A stretch of DNA of 64,000 nt from Rhodobiaceae bacterium (GTDB lineage: Bacteria > Pseudomonadota > Alphaproteobacteria > RS24): contig JABHDF010000026.1 of NCBI GenBank assembly GCA_018673175.1, positions 24,599 through 88,598 of the forward strand, written 5' to 3'. Within the stretch, counting starts at the first letter, position 1. Every line of letters starts with the position of its first letter. The position numbers and the translations under genes were made by a program. This document shows, one piece after another, positions 1 to 9,176 of the stretch. The notes beneath the pieces were generated by a model, which was not told the origin of the DNA, ran no database searches, and worked only from the letters and a program-made list of their open reading frames with translations.

Positions 1-1
1 T

Positions 2-538
2 TGGGATTGGCGCCATTATGCCGAGCTGGCTTGGCGCCTGGCCGATAGTGTGCCCCAGCTCGCAAACGCCCATATAGTGGTTTTGAGCTCAAAGGATTGC
101 CGCGTGGCTCAGGGGCTTGTCGATAATTTGCCAGCCGGTCAAATTACCTGTCTGCCCGATTTGCCATATGCCAAGACGGCGGCGCTTTTGCGGCGCGCTA
201 AAATGGTTTTGGGTACCGATAGGCTGGTCGCGCGCATGGCGCCCTATGCGTCTTGCGGGCTGGTGTTGCGCCTCGACCGCGCGGAGACCCTTGAAACAGG
301 TCGCCCCTATGGGCTTTACACTGGCCACGACGCGGGCCAAGTGGCAAGCTATATAGGCGGTGCTTTGCCTAAAGTACCTATGGAGCCAAAGGCCTCCATA
401 GAGCCAAAGGCCGCGGCGGCAAAAATGGCGACACAAGACGAGAATATTGCTACTGTCGCTCGGCCTCTCGTGTCTCAATCTAAGGCTGAATTACAAGCCC
501 TCGCTGACCAAATTAATAGGATAAATAATGACCGCTGA
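2..538 (+). CDS. C-terminal part of a putative glycosyltransferase family 9 (heptosyltransferase-like) protein, 5' end outside the window
   Basis: The reading frame is open from base 2, so the gene enters from the left and 178 codons are visible. The stretch LPYAKTAALLRRAKMVLGTD, followed by an Ala/Pro-rich segment and RPYG, resembles the nucleotide-sugar-binding half of GT9 enzymes (normally a 'sLaelaALlrrA..vlgtDtG..H' pattern), which add heptose or related sugars to the LPS core. The family's Gly-Pro-x-His is replaced here by RLVARMA, so activity is uncertain. A short repeat rich in Pro-Lys-Ala (EPKASIEPKA) precedes a C-terminal helix. The GTG at 50 is not needed as a start because the frame runs upstream of it. 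Its stop overlaps the pyrC start by 11 bases, implying translational coupling. The family assignment is tentative; that the frame is coding is more secure. Confidence 0.5.
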   Translation, partial: WDWRHYAELAWRLADSVPQLANAHIVVLSSKDCRVAQGLVDNLPAGQITCLPDLPYAKTAALLRRAKMVLGTDRLVARMAPYASCGLVLRLDRAETLETGRPYGLYTGHDAGQVASYIGGALPKVPMEPKASIEPKAAAAKMATQDENIATVARPLVSQSKAELQALADQINRINNDR

Positions 539-1853
539 TATCTATGACCTCGTCGTTAAAAATGGTTCCGTCGCTTTTCCAGACGGCACCCAAGAAACGT
601 CTATCGCTTTAAAAGACGGACGCTTTGCCGCTATCGGCGACATCGACGAAGCGAGCGCCAAGCAAGTTTTGGATGCCAAAGGGCTGACCGTTTTGCCTGG
701 CGTCATTGATACGCAAGTGCATTTTCGCGAGCCCGGCAACGAACATAAAGAAGACCTGCAATCGGGCTCTCTGGCCGCCGTTATGGGCGGCGTGACGGCG
801 CTGTTTGAAATGCCCAACACCAAGCCCCCCACCACCACGGCCGAAGCGATTGCCGATAAAGTGGCGCGCGGGCGCAATCGGATGCATTGCGATTTTGCTT
901 TCTACGTTGGCGGCACGCATGAGAACGCCAGCCGATTGCCCGAGTTGGAAAAACTAGAAGGCGTGTGCGGCGTCAAAGTTTTCATGGGCTCATCGACGGG
1001 CAACCTATTGGTCGCCGATGATGATGGCGTGGCCGATATTTTGAAACACATCACGCGCCGTGCGGCTTTTCATAGTGAAGACGAATTTCGCCTGCGCGAG
1101 CGTCGCCCCCTCGCCTTGACTGGAAAAGTGGAAACCCATGCGGTTTGGCGCGATGAAGAAGTTGCGATTTCCTCGACACGGCGTTTGGTGAAATTAGCCC
1201 GTGCGGCCAATAAACACATTCATGTGCTGCACATTTCCACCGAAGAAGAGATGCAAATTCTGGCCGCCAATCGCGACATCGTCTCGGTCGAAGTGCTGCC
1301 CCAGCATCTCACGCTGGCCGCGCCTGAGTGCTATGAGGAGCTGGGCACATTCGCGCAAATGAACCCGCCCATCCGTGAAAAACGCCATCGCGCCGCTTTG
1401 TGGAAAGCGCTGGAGCAGGGCATTGTCGACCTCATTGGCTCTGACCATGCGCCCCATACGCGCGAAGAAAAAGCCGATGCCTATCCCCATTCCCCGGCCG
1501 GCATGCCCGGTGTGCAAACGCTTTTGCCGCTGATGCTGAACCATATGAATGACGGCAAATTATCGCTGCAGAAACTGGTGCAATTGACCAGTTTGAACGC
1601 GAAGACATTATTCAAACTGCAAGACAAAGGCGAAATATGCGTTGGCGGACATGCCGATCTGACCTTTGTCGACTTGAACCGCACCGAAACCGTGACCGAG
1701 GACTGGATTGCCTCGCGCGTGGGTTGGTCGCCGTTTACGGGCATGGCCTTGAAAGGCTGGCCCGTTGGCACGATGATACGCGGACAACAAGTCATGTGGG
1801 AAAACCAATTGGTAACGCCCGAAACGGGCCAACCCATTCGCTTCGATATTTAA
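528..1853 (+). CDS. pyrC: Dihydroorotase (amidohydrolase superfamily)
   Basis: This 441-residue enzyme catalyses the reversible cyclisation of N-carbamoyl-aspartate to dihydroorotate, the third step of pyrimidine synthesis, in the cytosol. The metal-binding signature HFREPG lies at residues 65-70. The lysine that would be carbamylated to bridge the zinc ions is in VKVFMGSS (K150). Further metal histidines are near 182 and 232, and the catalytic Asp sits in SDHAPH (D306). Length and motifs fit the longer, allantoinase-like class I/PyrC group rather than the short E. coli PyrC. The ATG at 528 overlaps the preceding gene. AcuI follows after a 33-bp gap with its own ribosome-binding site (TTAGGAG), so the genes may share a transcript without being functionally linked. 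Confidence 0.92.
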   Translation: MTADIYDLVVKNGSVAFPDGTQETSIALKDGRFAAIGDIDEASAKQVLDAKGLTVLPGVIDTQVHFREPGNEHKEDLQSGSLAAVMGGVTALFEMPNTKPPTTTAEAIADKVARGRNRMHCDFAFYVGGTHENASRLPELEKLEGVCGVKVFMGSSTGNLLVADDDGVADILKHITRRAAFHSEDEFRLRERRPLALTGKVETHAVWRDEEVAISSTRRLVKLARAANKHIHVLHISTEEEMQILAANRDIVSVEVLPQHLTLAAPECYEELGTFAQMNPPIREKRHRAALWKALEQGIVDLIGSDHAPHTREEKADAYPHSPAGMPGVQTLLPLMLNHMNDGKLSLQKLVQLTSLNAKTLFKLQDKGEICVGGHADLTFVDLNRTETVTEDWIASRVGWSPFTGMALKGWPVGTMIRGQQVMWENQLVTPETGQPIRFDI

Positions 1854-1886
1854 GTTTATAATTTTTACATTCGTTAGGAGAAAACG

Positions 1887-2870
1887 ATGAGTGGTACTTT
1901 TCGCGCGCTGCGCTTGAACAAAACAGATGACGGACAATCGCATGAGATTGTTGAGCTGACTGAAAATGATTTGATGGAAGGCGATGTGACCGTTGCGGTT
2001 TCGCATTCGACGTTGAATTATAAAGATGGTCTGGCGCTCACAGGCGCGTCTCCCGTGGTACGGGTCTGGCCGATTGTGCCAGGCATTGATTTCGCGGGCG
2101 TGGTGGAAAGCTCCAACCATGCGGGCTTTCAGCCAGGCGACAATGTTATTTTGAACGGCTTTGGTGTCGGCGAAACGCATTTTGGCGGCTATGCCGGCAA
2201 AGCCCGTGTCAATGGCGATTGGCTGATCAAACGCCCAGACGCTATTTCGCCATCGCGCGCGATGGCCATTGGCACGGCAGGCTATACGGCCATGTTATGC
2301 GTCATGGCCTTGATGGATACGCCAACCGACGCAGGCGAAATTCTGGTGACCGGCGCCGCTGGCGGCGTGGGTTCGGTGGCTTTGGCGCTATTGTCGAAAC
2401 TCGGCTATCAGGCTGTGGCCTCGACGGGCCGTCTAGAAGAAACCGATTATCTGATGGGCCTTGGTGCCTCGCGGGTGATCGACCGCGCCACTTTGTCGGA
2501 AAAAGGCCGCCCGCTCGACCGCGAAAACTGGGCCGGTGTTGTGGATGCCGTGGGTAGTCACACATTGGCCAATGCGATTGCGCAAACCAAATATGGCGGC
2601 ACAGTCGCGGCTTGCGGTTTGGCCCAAGGCGCTGATTTACCGGCCACGGTGATGCCGTTTATTTTGCGCGGCGTTACCTTGCGCGGCATTGATAGCGTGA
2701 TGGCGCCACTGGCGCTTCGCACACGCGCTTGGGCGCTTTTGGCCGAGCATTTGGACATGGATAAATTGGATGCCATGAGCTCGACCGCCAAGCTGGAAGA
2801 TCTGCCTGAATTGGGACAGAAAATCCTAGCTGGCCAAACGCGTGGGCGTCTGATTGTCGAGATCGACTAA
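1887..2870 (+). CDS. acuI: Acrylyl-CoA reductase / YhdH-type quinone oxidoreductase (MDR family)
   Basis: A 327-residue zinc-independent medium-chain dehydrogenase. The N-terminal segment SHSTLNYKD (39-47) is characteristic of the YhdH/AcuI group, and the Rossmann signature TGAAGGVGS is at 155-163. AcuI reduces acryloyl-CoA to propionyl-CoA with NADPH. In marine alphaproteobacteria this detoxifies acrylate released from DMSP and also serves 3-hydroxypropionate assimilation. No DMSP lyase or demethylase is nearby, so the physiological substrate is inferred only from the family. The RBS TTAGGAG lies just before the ATG. The gene converges on the SDR gene, and the two stop codons overlap by 4 bases, leaving no room for a terminator between them. 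Confidence 0.83.
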   Translation: MSGTFRALRLNKTDDGQSHEIVELTENDLMEGDVTVAVSHSTLNYKDGLALTGASPVVRVWPIVPGIDFAGVVESSNHAGFQPGDNVILNGFGVGETHFGGYAGKARVNGDWLIKRPDAISPSRAMAIGTAGYTAMLCVMALMDTPTDAGEILVTGAAGGVGSVALALLSKLGYQAVASTGRLEETDYLMGLGASRVIDRATLSEKGRPLDRENWAGVVDAVGSHTLANAIAQTKYGGTVAACGLAQGADLPATVMPFILRGVTLRGIDSVMAPLALRTRAWALLAEHLDMDKLDAMSSTAKLEDLPELGQKILAGQTRGRLIVEID

Positions 2871-3649
2871 AAAATCGAATAGGCTCCGTCGATAACGAAT
2901 AAATCGCCGGAGTGATAACTGGAGGCATCGGACGTCAAATAGACGGCCATGCCGCCAAAGTCTTCTGGCTGTCCCCAGCGTTTGGCGGGCACGCGCGGAA
3001 TGACGTTTTGCTCAAACTTCTCATTGCCTTGGGCGCCTGCCGTCATATCGGTTGCAATCCAGCCCGGCAAAATTGAGTTGGCGCGCACGCCATAGCGCGC
3101 ATGTTCCACGGCGATCGATTTCATCATCGAAATAACCGCGCCTTTGGTAGCTGCATAATGTTGGTTGCGCGCAGCGCCTTCAATGGCGGCCAGGCTTGCG
3201 ATACCCACCAGCGAACCACCCGGATCGCCAGCTTTGGCACGTTCCACCATATGCCGGGCGGCGGCACGAAGTGTGAAAAATACGCCATCCAAATTCACCG
3301 CCAAAACATCGCGATAGGCTTGTGTGTCCATTTCGGCGAAAGAGCCGCCTAATTTGCCAATGCCCGCATTGGCGAACACGCTATCGACGCGCCCCATAGT
3401 GGCCAAAGTATCGGCCATGGCCGCGTCGACGCCTTGTTCGTCGGCGACATTTACTTTCCAGCTTGCGGCCTTGACGCCTGTGGCGCTCAGCTCGGCGACA
3501 GCTTTTTCATTGTTCGCTTCATTGGTTCCCCAAATCGCGATATCGGCGCCAGCTTGTGCCATGGCCATGGCCATGCCGAGGCCAATGCCGCGGTTGCCAC
3601 CGGTTACCAAAGCAACTTTTCCAGATAGATTAAATGGTTGATATGTCAT
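2867..3649 (-). CDS. SDR-family NAD(P)-dependent oxidoreductase
   Basis: A 260-residue classical short-chain dehydrogenase. The cofactor motif TGGNRGIG is at 16-23, the structural NAG at 94-96, the catalytic Ser in IASLAA near 152, and the YAATK catalytic pair is Y165/K169. The C-terminus (VIDGAYSIF) matches the usual SDR ending. The FabG-like layout would suit 3-oxoacyl, gluconate or sugar-alcohol substrates, but nothing here fixes the substrate. It is transcribed alone on the minus strand, from the roughly 100-bp gap it shares with the divergent DUF192 gene. Confidence 0.9.
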   Translation of the reverse strand: MTYQPFNLSGKVALVTGGNRGIGLGMAMAMAQAGADIAIWGTNEANNEKAVAELSATGVKAASWKVNVADEQGVDAAMADTLATMGRVDSVFANAGIGKLGGSFAEMDTQAYRDVLAVNLDGVFFTLRAAARHMVERAKAGDPGGSLVGIASLAAIEGAARNQHYAATKGAVISMMKSIAVEHARYGVRANSILPGWIATDMTAGAQGNEKFEQNVIPRVPAKRWGQPEDFGGMAVYLTSDASSYHSGDLFVIDGAYSIF

Positions 3650-3753
3650 GTGTTGTCTCCCTATTTGGCCGCTAGTATAGAAGCTCCACCCAAGTTGCCA
3701 AGAGGTATAAACAGGTCATTGAGTGAAGTCCGCATCAATGGCAAGTTAGACAA

Positions 3754-4212
3754 ATGATTCCTCGTCTCTCTTTCTCGCTGGTTGTTGCGGCGCTTTTGTG
3801 GCTCTCGCCGATGGGGCTGACGCGCGCGCACGCTGTCTCTGTTTTGGAAATCCAAACCCTGGATGGAACCACCCACAAGTTTCGGGTCACCGTGGCCCGA
3901 AGCCCAGCTCAGCAGGCGCAAGGTCTGATGCATGTGTCTACCATGGCGCCGCGCTCGGGCATGTTGTTTCCTATGCAGCCAGCGCGGCGCGCCCGATTTT
4001 GGATGCGCAATACGCTGATCCCGCTGGATATGATTTTCATTTTACCCGGCGGGCGCATCGAGCAAGTCGTGACGCGAACGGACACGAAATCCGATGTCTC
4101 GAGCGCTTCCTTTGGCAAAGTCAGCGCCGTGCTGGAACTCAATGCAGGCGAGGCCAAAGCGCTCCATATTGGCATTGGTGATTTGGTAAAAATGAACGGA
4201 GTTAGCTTTTAA
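3754..4212 (+). CDS. DUF192 family exported protein
   Basis: A 152-residue protein with a clear Sec signal peptide: a hydrophobic core at about 6-22 and a cleavage site near THAHA-type residues 25-27 (TRAHA then V). The mature part carries the DUF192 landmarks: a 'R.pAQQAQGLM' segment, GMLFPM, 'FWMRNTLIPLDMIFI', and a C-terminal 'VLELNAGEAKALHIGIGD'. The function of DUF192 is not established; members are usually small periplasmic beta-barrel-like proteins. The stop codon and the next start overlap as TAATG, so it is translationally coupled to the SRAP gene. Confidence 0.85.
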   Translation: MIPRLSFSLVVAALLWLSPMGLTRAHAVSVLEIQTLDGTTHKFRVTVARSPAQQAQGLMHVSTMAPRSGMLFPMQPARRARFWMRNTLIPLDMIFILPGGRIEQVVTRTDTKSDVSSASFGKVSAVLELNAGEAKALHIGIGDLVKMNGVSF

Positions 4213-4925
4213 TGTGTGGTCGATTTGCCCTCGCGACGCCGCCAGAAGCGATGCGCCAAATGGTCGATTTTTCCAATCGGATGAATTTTCCCGCGCGCTA
4301 CAACATTGCGCCCACCCAACCCGTCTCCATTATTCGCGCCACGCCAGGCCCCGAGATGGCTTTGCTAAGTTGGGGCTTGGTGGCGCCTTGGTTAAGTGCT
4401 GAGCAAGTGGGCGATAAATCGGCCCGCCCGCAAATCAATGCGCGCGCTGAAACCATCACGCAAAAACCAAGTTTTAAAAATGCCTTTCGCCGCCGCCGCT
4501 GTCTCATTCCCGCCGATGCGACCTATGAGTGGGATCGCAAAATCGGCCAGCCATATCGCATCCATAGAAAAGACCAAGCGGTATTTTTCATGGCTGGTAT
4601 TTGGGAAATTTGGGAAGGCGCCGACGGCAGCGAAATAGAAAGCTGCGCGATTATCACCACCGCGGCCAATGAGGTTTTATCCGCCGTGCATCATCGTATG
4701 CCCGCGCTGATAGCGCCAAAAGATGCCGAAAGCTGGCTGTCGACGCCCGAAACCCAAGCGCATAGTTTGCTGCCCTTGTTGGGCGATGCGGTACAGGCCG
4801 AATTTTGCGTTACGCCGATATCGAAACGGGTTAACAAAGTGAGCGAAGATGATGTAGCGCTGTGGGACGAGCATCGCGTGACCCCGCCAGAAGATTTGGC
4901 GGCCGACCAAATGGATTTGTTTTAG
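4212..4925 (+). CDS. yedK: SRAP/HMCES family abasic-site processing protein (YedK-like)
   Basis: A 237-residue SOS response-associated peptidase domain protein. It begins MCGRF, so removal of Met leaves Cys2, the residue that forms a thiazolidine crosslink with abasic sites in single-stranded DNA. The other family residues are visible: NIAPTQ at 31-36, the NARAET segment at 76-81 (Asn76), the YEW glutamate (E106), and HHRMP with H161. These match the Cys2/Asn/Glu/His set of YedK. The length is normal. The TAATG overlap with DUF192 suggests a two-gene operon, followed closely by the VOC gene. No LexA box was recognised in the upstream gap. Confidence 0.94.
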   Translation: MCGRFALATPPEAMRQMVDFSNRMNFPARYNIAPTQPVSIIRATPGPEMALLSWGLVAPWLSAEQVGDKSARPQINARAETITQKPSFKNAFRRRRCLIPADATYEWDRKIGQPYRIHRKDQAVFFMAGIWEIWEGADGSEIESCAIITTAANEVLSAVHHRMPALIAPKDAESWLSTPETQAHSLLPLLGDAVQAEFCVTPISKRVNKVSEDDVALWDEHRVTPPEDLAADQMDLF

Positions 4926-4933
4926 GAGAAATT

Positions 4934-5776
4934 ATGACCAGTGTTGTGGACCATATTATTATTGCGGTGGATGACCTAGAGCAGGCCACGCAAGACTATG
5001 CCCTAATGTTGGGTCGCGCACCAAGCTGGCGCGGCACGCATCCTGACTATGGCAGCGCCAATACATTGTTTCGTATTGACAATACCTATCTTGAATTGCT
5101 GGCCGCCGATGGCGAGGGCTGGGCGGGCGACATGGTGCGCAACGTAGTGGCAAGCGAGGGCTCTAATCTGTGTGCCTTGGTTTTTGGCACGCAAGACGCC
5201 ACCGCCTTTTTAGAAAATGCGCGCGCCCAAGGCCTCGAAGTCGCAGACCCCGTTGACGGGCATGGCATCGACACAAAAACCGGCGCGACCCGCACATGGC
5301 GCTCGATGCATTGGGATGGCTCGGCGGCGCGCGGCATTTTTTCTTTCTGCATCCAACACGATGACCTGTCGGCTTTGCCGATGGCCGAGATAGAGGGCGA
5401 GGGCGCCATTCACGCCGTCGACCATGTGGTGGTGCAAACGCAAAGCAGGGCTGCGGCAAAAAAATTCTACGGCGACCAACTCGGCATCCGCTTGGCGCTA
5501 GAGCAGTCGAAACCCGATTGGGGCGGCGAGATGTTATTCTTCCGCACCAATTCGATGAGCATTGAAGTGGTTGCGTCGCCAAAGACCGGCGATACGGATA
5601 GTCTTTGGGGCTTAGCGCTAAAAAGCCAAGACATAGAGGCGACACAAAAACGCATGCGCGAGGCAGGCATTGAGGTTTCGCAGGTGCGCGAAGGCCGCAA
5701 ACCCGGCACGCGCGTTTGCACCGTCAAATCGCATGCCGGCGGCGTGGCCACGCTGATTGTCGAACACGGAAAATAA
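4934..5776 (+). CDS. VOC (glyoxalase/bleomycin-resistance fold) family protein
   Basis: A 280-residue protein with two vicinal-oxygen-chelate-like modules. The first starts at VDHIIIAVDDLEQA (residues 5-18) and the second at HAVDHVVVQT (about 158), each followed by a pattern typical of betaalphabetabetabeta units. The N-terminal arrangement resembles Glyoxalase_3-like (DUF1338-unrelated) proteins. Putative metal ligands are the two HH/DH motifs and C-terminal glutamates, but the substrate cannot be told. The ATG at 4934, with TTTAGGAG 8 bases upstream, is preferred. An in-frame start exists at 4862, but it lies inside the SRAP gene and lacks such a site. Its 3' end faces the Sua5 gene across 42 bp. 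Confidence 0.82.
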   Translation: MTSVVDHIIIAVDDLEQATQDYALMLGRAPSWRGTHPDYGSANTLFRIDNTYLELLAADGEGWAGDMVRNVVASEGSNLCALVFGTQDATAFLENARAQGLEVADPVDGHGIDTKTGATRTWRSMHWDGSAARGIFSFCIQHDDLSALPMAEIEGEGAIHAVDHVVVQTQSRAAAKKFYGDQLGIRLALEQSKPDWGGEMLFFRTNSMSIEVVASPKTGDTDSLWGLALKSQDIEATQKRMREAGIEVSQVREGRKPGTRVCTVKSHAGGVATLIVEHGK

Positions 5777-5800
5777 GCTAGCGAGGGTTAGCCTTGTTTG

Positions 5801-5821
5801 GGGTTTAGGGTTTAGGGTTTA
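5801..5821. repeat. Three exact GGGTTTA units (telomere-like heptamer)
   Basis: Three perfect head-to-tail heptamers sit between the convergent VOC and Sua5 genes. The last copy includes the Sua5 stop codon (read as TAA on the minus strand). The array resembles the plant telomere unit but is far too short to mean anything of that kind. Replication slippage is the simplest origin. Confidence 0.9.
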
Positions 5822-6772
5822 GCTTTTGGCGGCACGGCGCAAGCGATCGTTGATGGCTTCGCCCAAGCCGTCCTCGGGAATGGCCATAATGGCGAGGCGT
5901 TTGCCTTGCGCTTCCGCCAAGGCATCCATAGCGTGCAAAGTAGAAAACAGCTGTGCGGCCGCCTCGTTCATATCGCCGCTGGCGCTTAAATTAGCCGCGC
6001 ATGCCTCGGGGGCCTGTGGGCCAAAACCGATCAGCAATTCATCTGTGTTGCCGCTTTGGGCGTTCAACCGAAGACGGGCTTTGGGCGCGTAATGGCGGGC
6101 CAATCGACCGGGCGCGAGCTTGGCCTCGGCGTCTTGTGTCTCTGGCACTTCGTCCAGTTTCTCGCCCAAACAAGTCTCAATAGAGGCGCGCGAAAGCCCG
6201 CCTGCGCGCAGCCAAACGGGGCCGCCAGGCAAACACCCGATGATGCTCGACTCGAGGCCAATAGCGCAATCGCCGCCATCTAAAACCGCAACATCGGGCA
6301 ACATGGCGGCCACATGTTCGGCTCGGCTGGGGCTCAACCGACCCGACGGATTGGCGCTGGGCGCAACCACAGGGCGGCCAAACTCGCGCAATAGATTTTG
6401 CGCGAGCCGATGCGCCGGAATGCGAATGGCCAGCGTGTCCAGCCCCGCCGAGGCCAGCGGATGAACGGGGCAATCTGGCGTGCGCGGCAAAACCAAGGTC
6501 AGGGGGCCGGGCCAAAACTGCGCTGCCAGTTTTTCAGCCGTTTCGTTAAAAACGCCCAATTGGCGGGCGCTCTCGAGGTCTGGCACATGGCAGATGAGCG
6601 GGTTGAATTGGGGGCGGTTTTTTAGCGCATAGATTTTGGCAATCGCGTCACCTTGGGTGGCATCGGCGGCCAGCCCATAAACCGTCTCGGTGGGCATGGC
6701 CATAGCTTCGCCTTGGCGCAATAGCGCGGCGCAAAGTTTCAGGCCTTTCGTATCGGCGGCAATCAGCGTCAT
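5819..6772 (-). CDS. sua5: L-threonylcarbamoyladenylate synthase, Sua5 type
   Basis: A 317-residue enzyme that makes threonylcarbamoyl-AMP from Thr, bicarbonate and ATP for t6A37 modification of ANN-decoding tRNAs. The YrdC domain shows PTETVYGLAADA (27-38), KNRPQFNPL (51-59) and VVAPSANPSG. The linker motif APGRLARHYAPKA and a following Rossmann-like region mark the long Sua5 form rather than the short TsaC. The start is taken at 6772 because GGGAG precedes it; 20 further codons upstream are open but lack a ribosome site. The partners TsaB/D/E are not in this window. Confidence 0.92.
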   Translation of the reverse strand: MTLIAADTKGLKLCAALLRQGEAMAMPTETVYGLAADATQGDAIAKIYALKNRPQFNPLICHVPDLESARQLGVFNETAEKLAAQFWPGPLTLVLPRTPDCPVHPLASAGLDTLAIRIPAHRLAQNLLREFGRPVVAPSANPSGRLSPSRAEHVAAMLPDVAVLDGGDCAIGLESSIIGCLPGGPVWLRAGGLSRASIETCLGEKLDEVPETQDAEAKLAPGRLARHYAPKARLRLNAQSGNTDELLIGFGPQAPEACAANLSASGDMNEAAAQLFSTLHAMDALAEAQGKRLAIMAIPEDGLGEAINDRLRRAAKS

Positions 6773-6889
6773 TTTGTGGCTCCCAAATGGGCGAATTGCG
6801 CTTGCCGCACAATCACAATAAGATGGTAGCAATTAGATAGATCAGTGCCAAGTTGATTGGAAGTCAATTCCTTGGCGGATAGGATTGTT

Positions 6890-7957
6890 GTGAGCGATAG
6901 AAAAACAGGCGCGGGGCAAGCGCACGGTCTGCGGTACCCATTTGAAGATATTCCCCAAGAGGGCGAGCCGATAGAAGTGGCCGACGGCATTTTTTGGGTT
7001 CGCATGACGCTGCCCTATTCGCTCGACCATATTAACCTATGGCTGCTGCGAGATGGCGATGGCTGGACGATTGTCGATACATGTGTCGATACCAAAGGCT
7101 CGCGGGCGCATTATGAAAATCTGTTTGCCGGTTTCATGGGCGGCAAACCGTTGAAAAAAGTCATCGTCACCCATTTGCACCCCGACCATGTGGGCCTTGC
7201 CGGCTGGCTGGTCGAGCGCTTTGACGCCGAATTTTACATGACCCGCACCGATTATCTGATGTGCCGCACCATGGCTGGTGACACCGGAAAAACCGCGCCC
7301 GAAGAAGGCATTCAGTTTTACCGCGCCGCTGGCTTTGATGAGGAGGCCATTGGTCGTTACCGCGAACGCTTCGGCAGTTTTGGCACCCATATTCATCCGC
7401 TACCCCAAGCCTTTCGGCGTATCCAGCAGGGCGATACGGTAAATATTGATGGCCGGGAATGGCACATTGAAATTGGCTCTGGCCATGCGCCCGAACATGC
7501 GTGTCTGTATTCGCCAGAGATGAAAGTACTGATCTCGGGCGACCAAGTTATCCCGCGCATCTCGTCGAATGTCTCGCTGTTTCCAACCGAGCCGATGGGC
7601 AATCCGTTGCAAGATTGGATTGATAGCTGCCATCGCTTGAAGTCGGTTCTGCCGGATGATGTTTTGGTTTTGCCAGCCCATAATGAGCCGTTTTATGGGC
7701 TTCATGCGCGCCTGCAAGCGCTTATCGATGGGCACGAAAAATCGCTCGTGCGCCTGCTCGACGTTTGCGCCGAGCCGCGCCGTGCGATTGATGGAAAAGT
7801 TTTCTCGGTTCTGTTTAAGCGCCGCATTGGCCGCGAGGTGTTCTTTATGGCCTCGGGCGAAAGTCTGTCGCACTTAATGTGTTTGGTGCATCGGGGCAAA
7901 TTAGAGATGAATTTTGACGAAAACGGCGTATGTTATTACCAACAAACCGCCGCTTGA
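6890..7957 (+). CDS. Metallo-beta-lactamase-fold hydrolase
   Basis: A 355-residue MBL-fold protein. The zinc motif HLHPDH is near residues 95-100, followed by GSGHAPEH (third histidine), SGDQVIP (bridging Asp) and a late PAHNEPF histidine. This complete two-metal set suits a thioesterase- or LACTB2-like hydrolase. A C-terminal segment of about 80 residues after the metal core resembles the winged-helix-like tail of LACTB2-type enzymes. The GTG at 6890 is chosen because AGGAT lies just upstream; a TTG at 6857 is also open. It lies ahead of xseB and may be cotranscribed with it. The substrate is unknown. Confidence 0.82.
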   Translation: MSDRKTGAGQAHGLRYPFEDIPQEGEPIEVADGIFWVRMTLPYSLDHINLWLLRDGDGWTIVDTCVDTKGSRAHYENLFAGFMGGKPLKKVIVTHLHPDHVGLAGWLVERFDAEFYMTRTDYLMCRTMAGDTGKTAPEEGIQFYRAAGFDEEAIGRYRERFGSFGTHIHPLPQAFRRIQQGDTVNIDGREWHIEIGSGHAPEHACLYSPEMKVLISGDQVIPRISSNVSLFPTEPMGNPLQDWIDSCHRLKSVLPDDVLVLPAHNEPFYGLHARLQALIDGHEKSLVRLLDVCAEPRRAIDGKVFSVLFKRRIGREVFFMASGESLSHLMCLVHRGKLEMNFDENGVCYYQQTAA

Positions 7958-7994
7958 TCCTGCGTCCCGCAGGCGAAATGAAAGAGGATTTGGC

Positions 7995-8240
7995 ATGTCG
8001 CAAAAGACCAAAATAGACATCGCAGAAGATATTTTAGCGCTCAGCTTCGAGCAAGCTTTGGCAGAATTGGAAAGCATTGTCGATCGTTTGGAAACAGGCG
8101 ATGTGGCGTTAGAAGAATCGATTGAGATTTACCAACGCGGCGCCCAATTGCGCGCCTATTGCGATGATAAATTGAAAAGTGCACAAGCGCGAATTGAAAA
8201 AATTACCGGCGGCGTCACCAGCCCGCTGGACGCCGACTAG
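7995..8240 (+). CDS. xseB: Exodeoxyribonuclease VII small subunit
   Basis: An 81-residue protein with the XseB core '[40 protein letters not shown]', a two-helix hairpin that binds the large XseA subunit. The complex degrades single-stranded DNA from both ends. The ATG at 7995 follows AAAGAGG at good spacing. A longer in-frame extension overlapping the MBL gene has no ribosome site. The stop is 3 bp before ispA; the xseB-ispA-dxs order is common in proteobacteria. Confidence 0.93.
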   Translation: MSQKTKIDIAEDILALSFEQALAELESIVDRLETGDVALEESIEIYQRGAQLRAYCDDKLKSAQARIEKITGGVTSPLDAD

Positions 8241-8243
8241 CCG

Positions 8244-9143
8244 ATGCCCGAAACCGCCGCTGACTTCCATACGGCACGCGAGCAAGCCACAGCTCTGGTT
8301 CGCGCCCAATTAGACGATATTTTACGCCTACCCCAAGGCCCCGAAAGGCGCCTTGTCGAAGCCATGCGCTATGCAGCTTTGGATGGCGGCAAGGGGTTTC
8401 GCCCGTTTTTATGTCTGGCGACCAGCGATTTATTTGGCGTGGCGCAATCTCAAGCTGTGCGGGTGGCGGCGGCGTTAGAATGCGTACATTGCTATTCGCT
8501 GGCGCATGATGATTTGCCGGCCATGGATGACGATGATTTGCGTCGCGGTCGGCCAAGCTTGCACAAAGCCTATGACGAGGCCACGGCGATTTTAGCGGGG
8601 GACGCATTGCTGACTTTGGCATTTGAAATTTTGGCGGATCCCGCCACCCATGCAGAGGCTGAGGTTCGTTTGGCGCTGGTCGCGAATTTGGCGCGTGCGG
8701 CGGGCATGGATGGCATGGTTGGGGGGCAAACGCTGGATATCCTGTCCCCTGATTTATCTCTCGATGTGGCCGAGCTAACCCGCTTGCAGGGGCTAAAAAC
8801 TGGGGCTTTGATTGGTTTTTCGGTTGCGGCAGGCGCTGTTTTGGGGGCGGCCGATGAGCCCCAGACGGCGGCGTTAAAAGACTACGCCCAAGACCTTGGC
8901 TTGGCCTTTCAAATTGCCGATGACGTTTTGGATGTCACCCAATCCAGCGCAACGCTGGGCAAAACAGCGGGCAAAGATAAAGCCGACGGCAAAGCCACGT
9001 TCGTCTCGCTTTTGGGGCTGGAGGGCGCCCAACAAGAGGCCGAAAAAAGGGCCGCGCAAGCCGAGGCCCACCTGAGCCCCTTTGGTGAGACGGCTGACCC
9101 CCTGCGACAAGCGGCCCAGTTTGTTATTCAGCGAAAGAACTGA
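8244..9143 (+). CDS. ispA: Farnesyl/geranylgeranyl diphosphate synthase (short-chain polyprenyl synthase)
   Basis: A 299-residue class I prenyltransferase that condenses IPP with allylic diphosphates. The first Asp-rich motif is DDLPAMDDDDLRRG (89-102), and the second is QIADDVLDV with D226/D227/D230. The lysine-rich GKTAGKDKADGKAT segment that follows closes the diphosphate site. The insertion in the first motif (DDxxxxD) marks the bacterial FPP-synthase type. The start is 3 bp after xseB. It feeds the pathway begun by dxs downstream. Confidence 0.94.
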   Translation: MPETAADFHTAREQATALVRAQLDDILRLPQGPERRLVEAMRYAALDGGKGFRPFLCLATSDLFGVAQSQAVRVAAALECVHCYSLAHDDLPAMDDDDLRRGRPSLHKAYDEATAILAGDALLTLAFEILADPATHAEAEVRLALVANLARAAGMDGMVGGQTLDILSPDLSLDVAELTRLQGLKTGALIGFSVAAGAVLGAADEPQTAALKDYAQDLGLAFQIADDVLDVTQSSATLGKTAGKDKADGKATFVSLLGLEGAQQEAEKRAAQAEAHLSPFGETADPLRQAAQFVIQRKN

Positions 9144-9176
9144 TAGAACACGGGGAACTCAGAGGGATTTGGTTTT

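Noticed and set aside
4862..4933. Upstream start for the VOC gene
   Set aside because: Lies within the SRAP gene; the ATG at 4934 has a clear TTTAGGAG site and gives the family's normal N-terminus.
5801..5821. Telomere-type GGGTTTA repeats as a sign of eukaryotic contamination
   Set aside because: Only three copies between two bacterial genes; simple slippage is enough.
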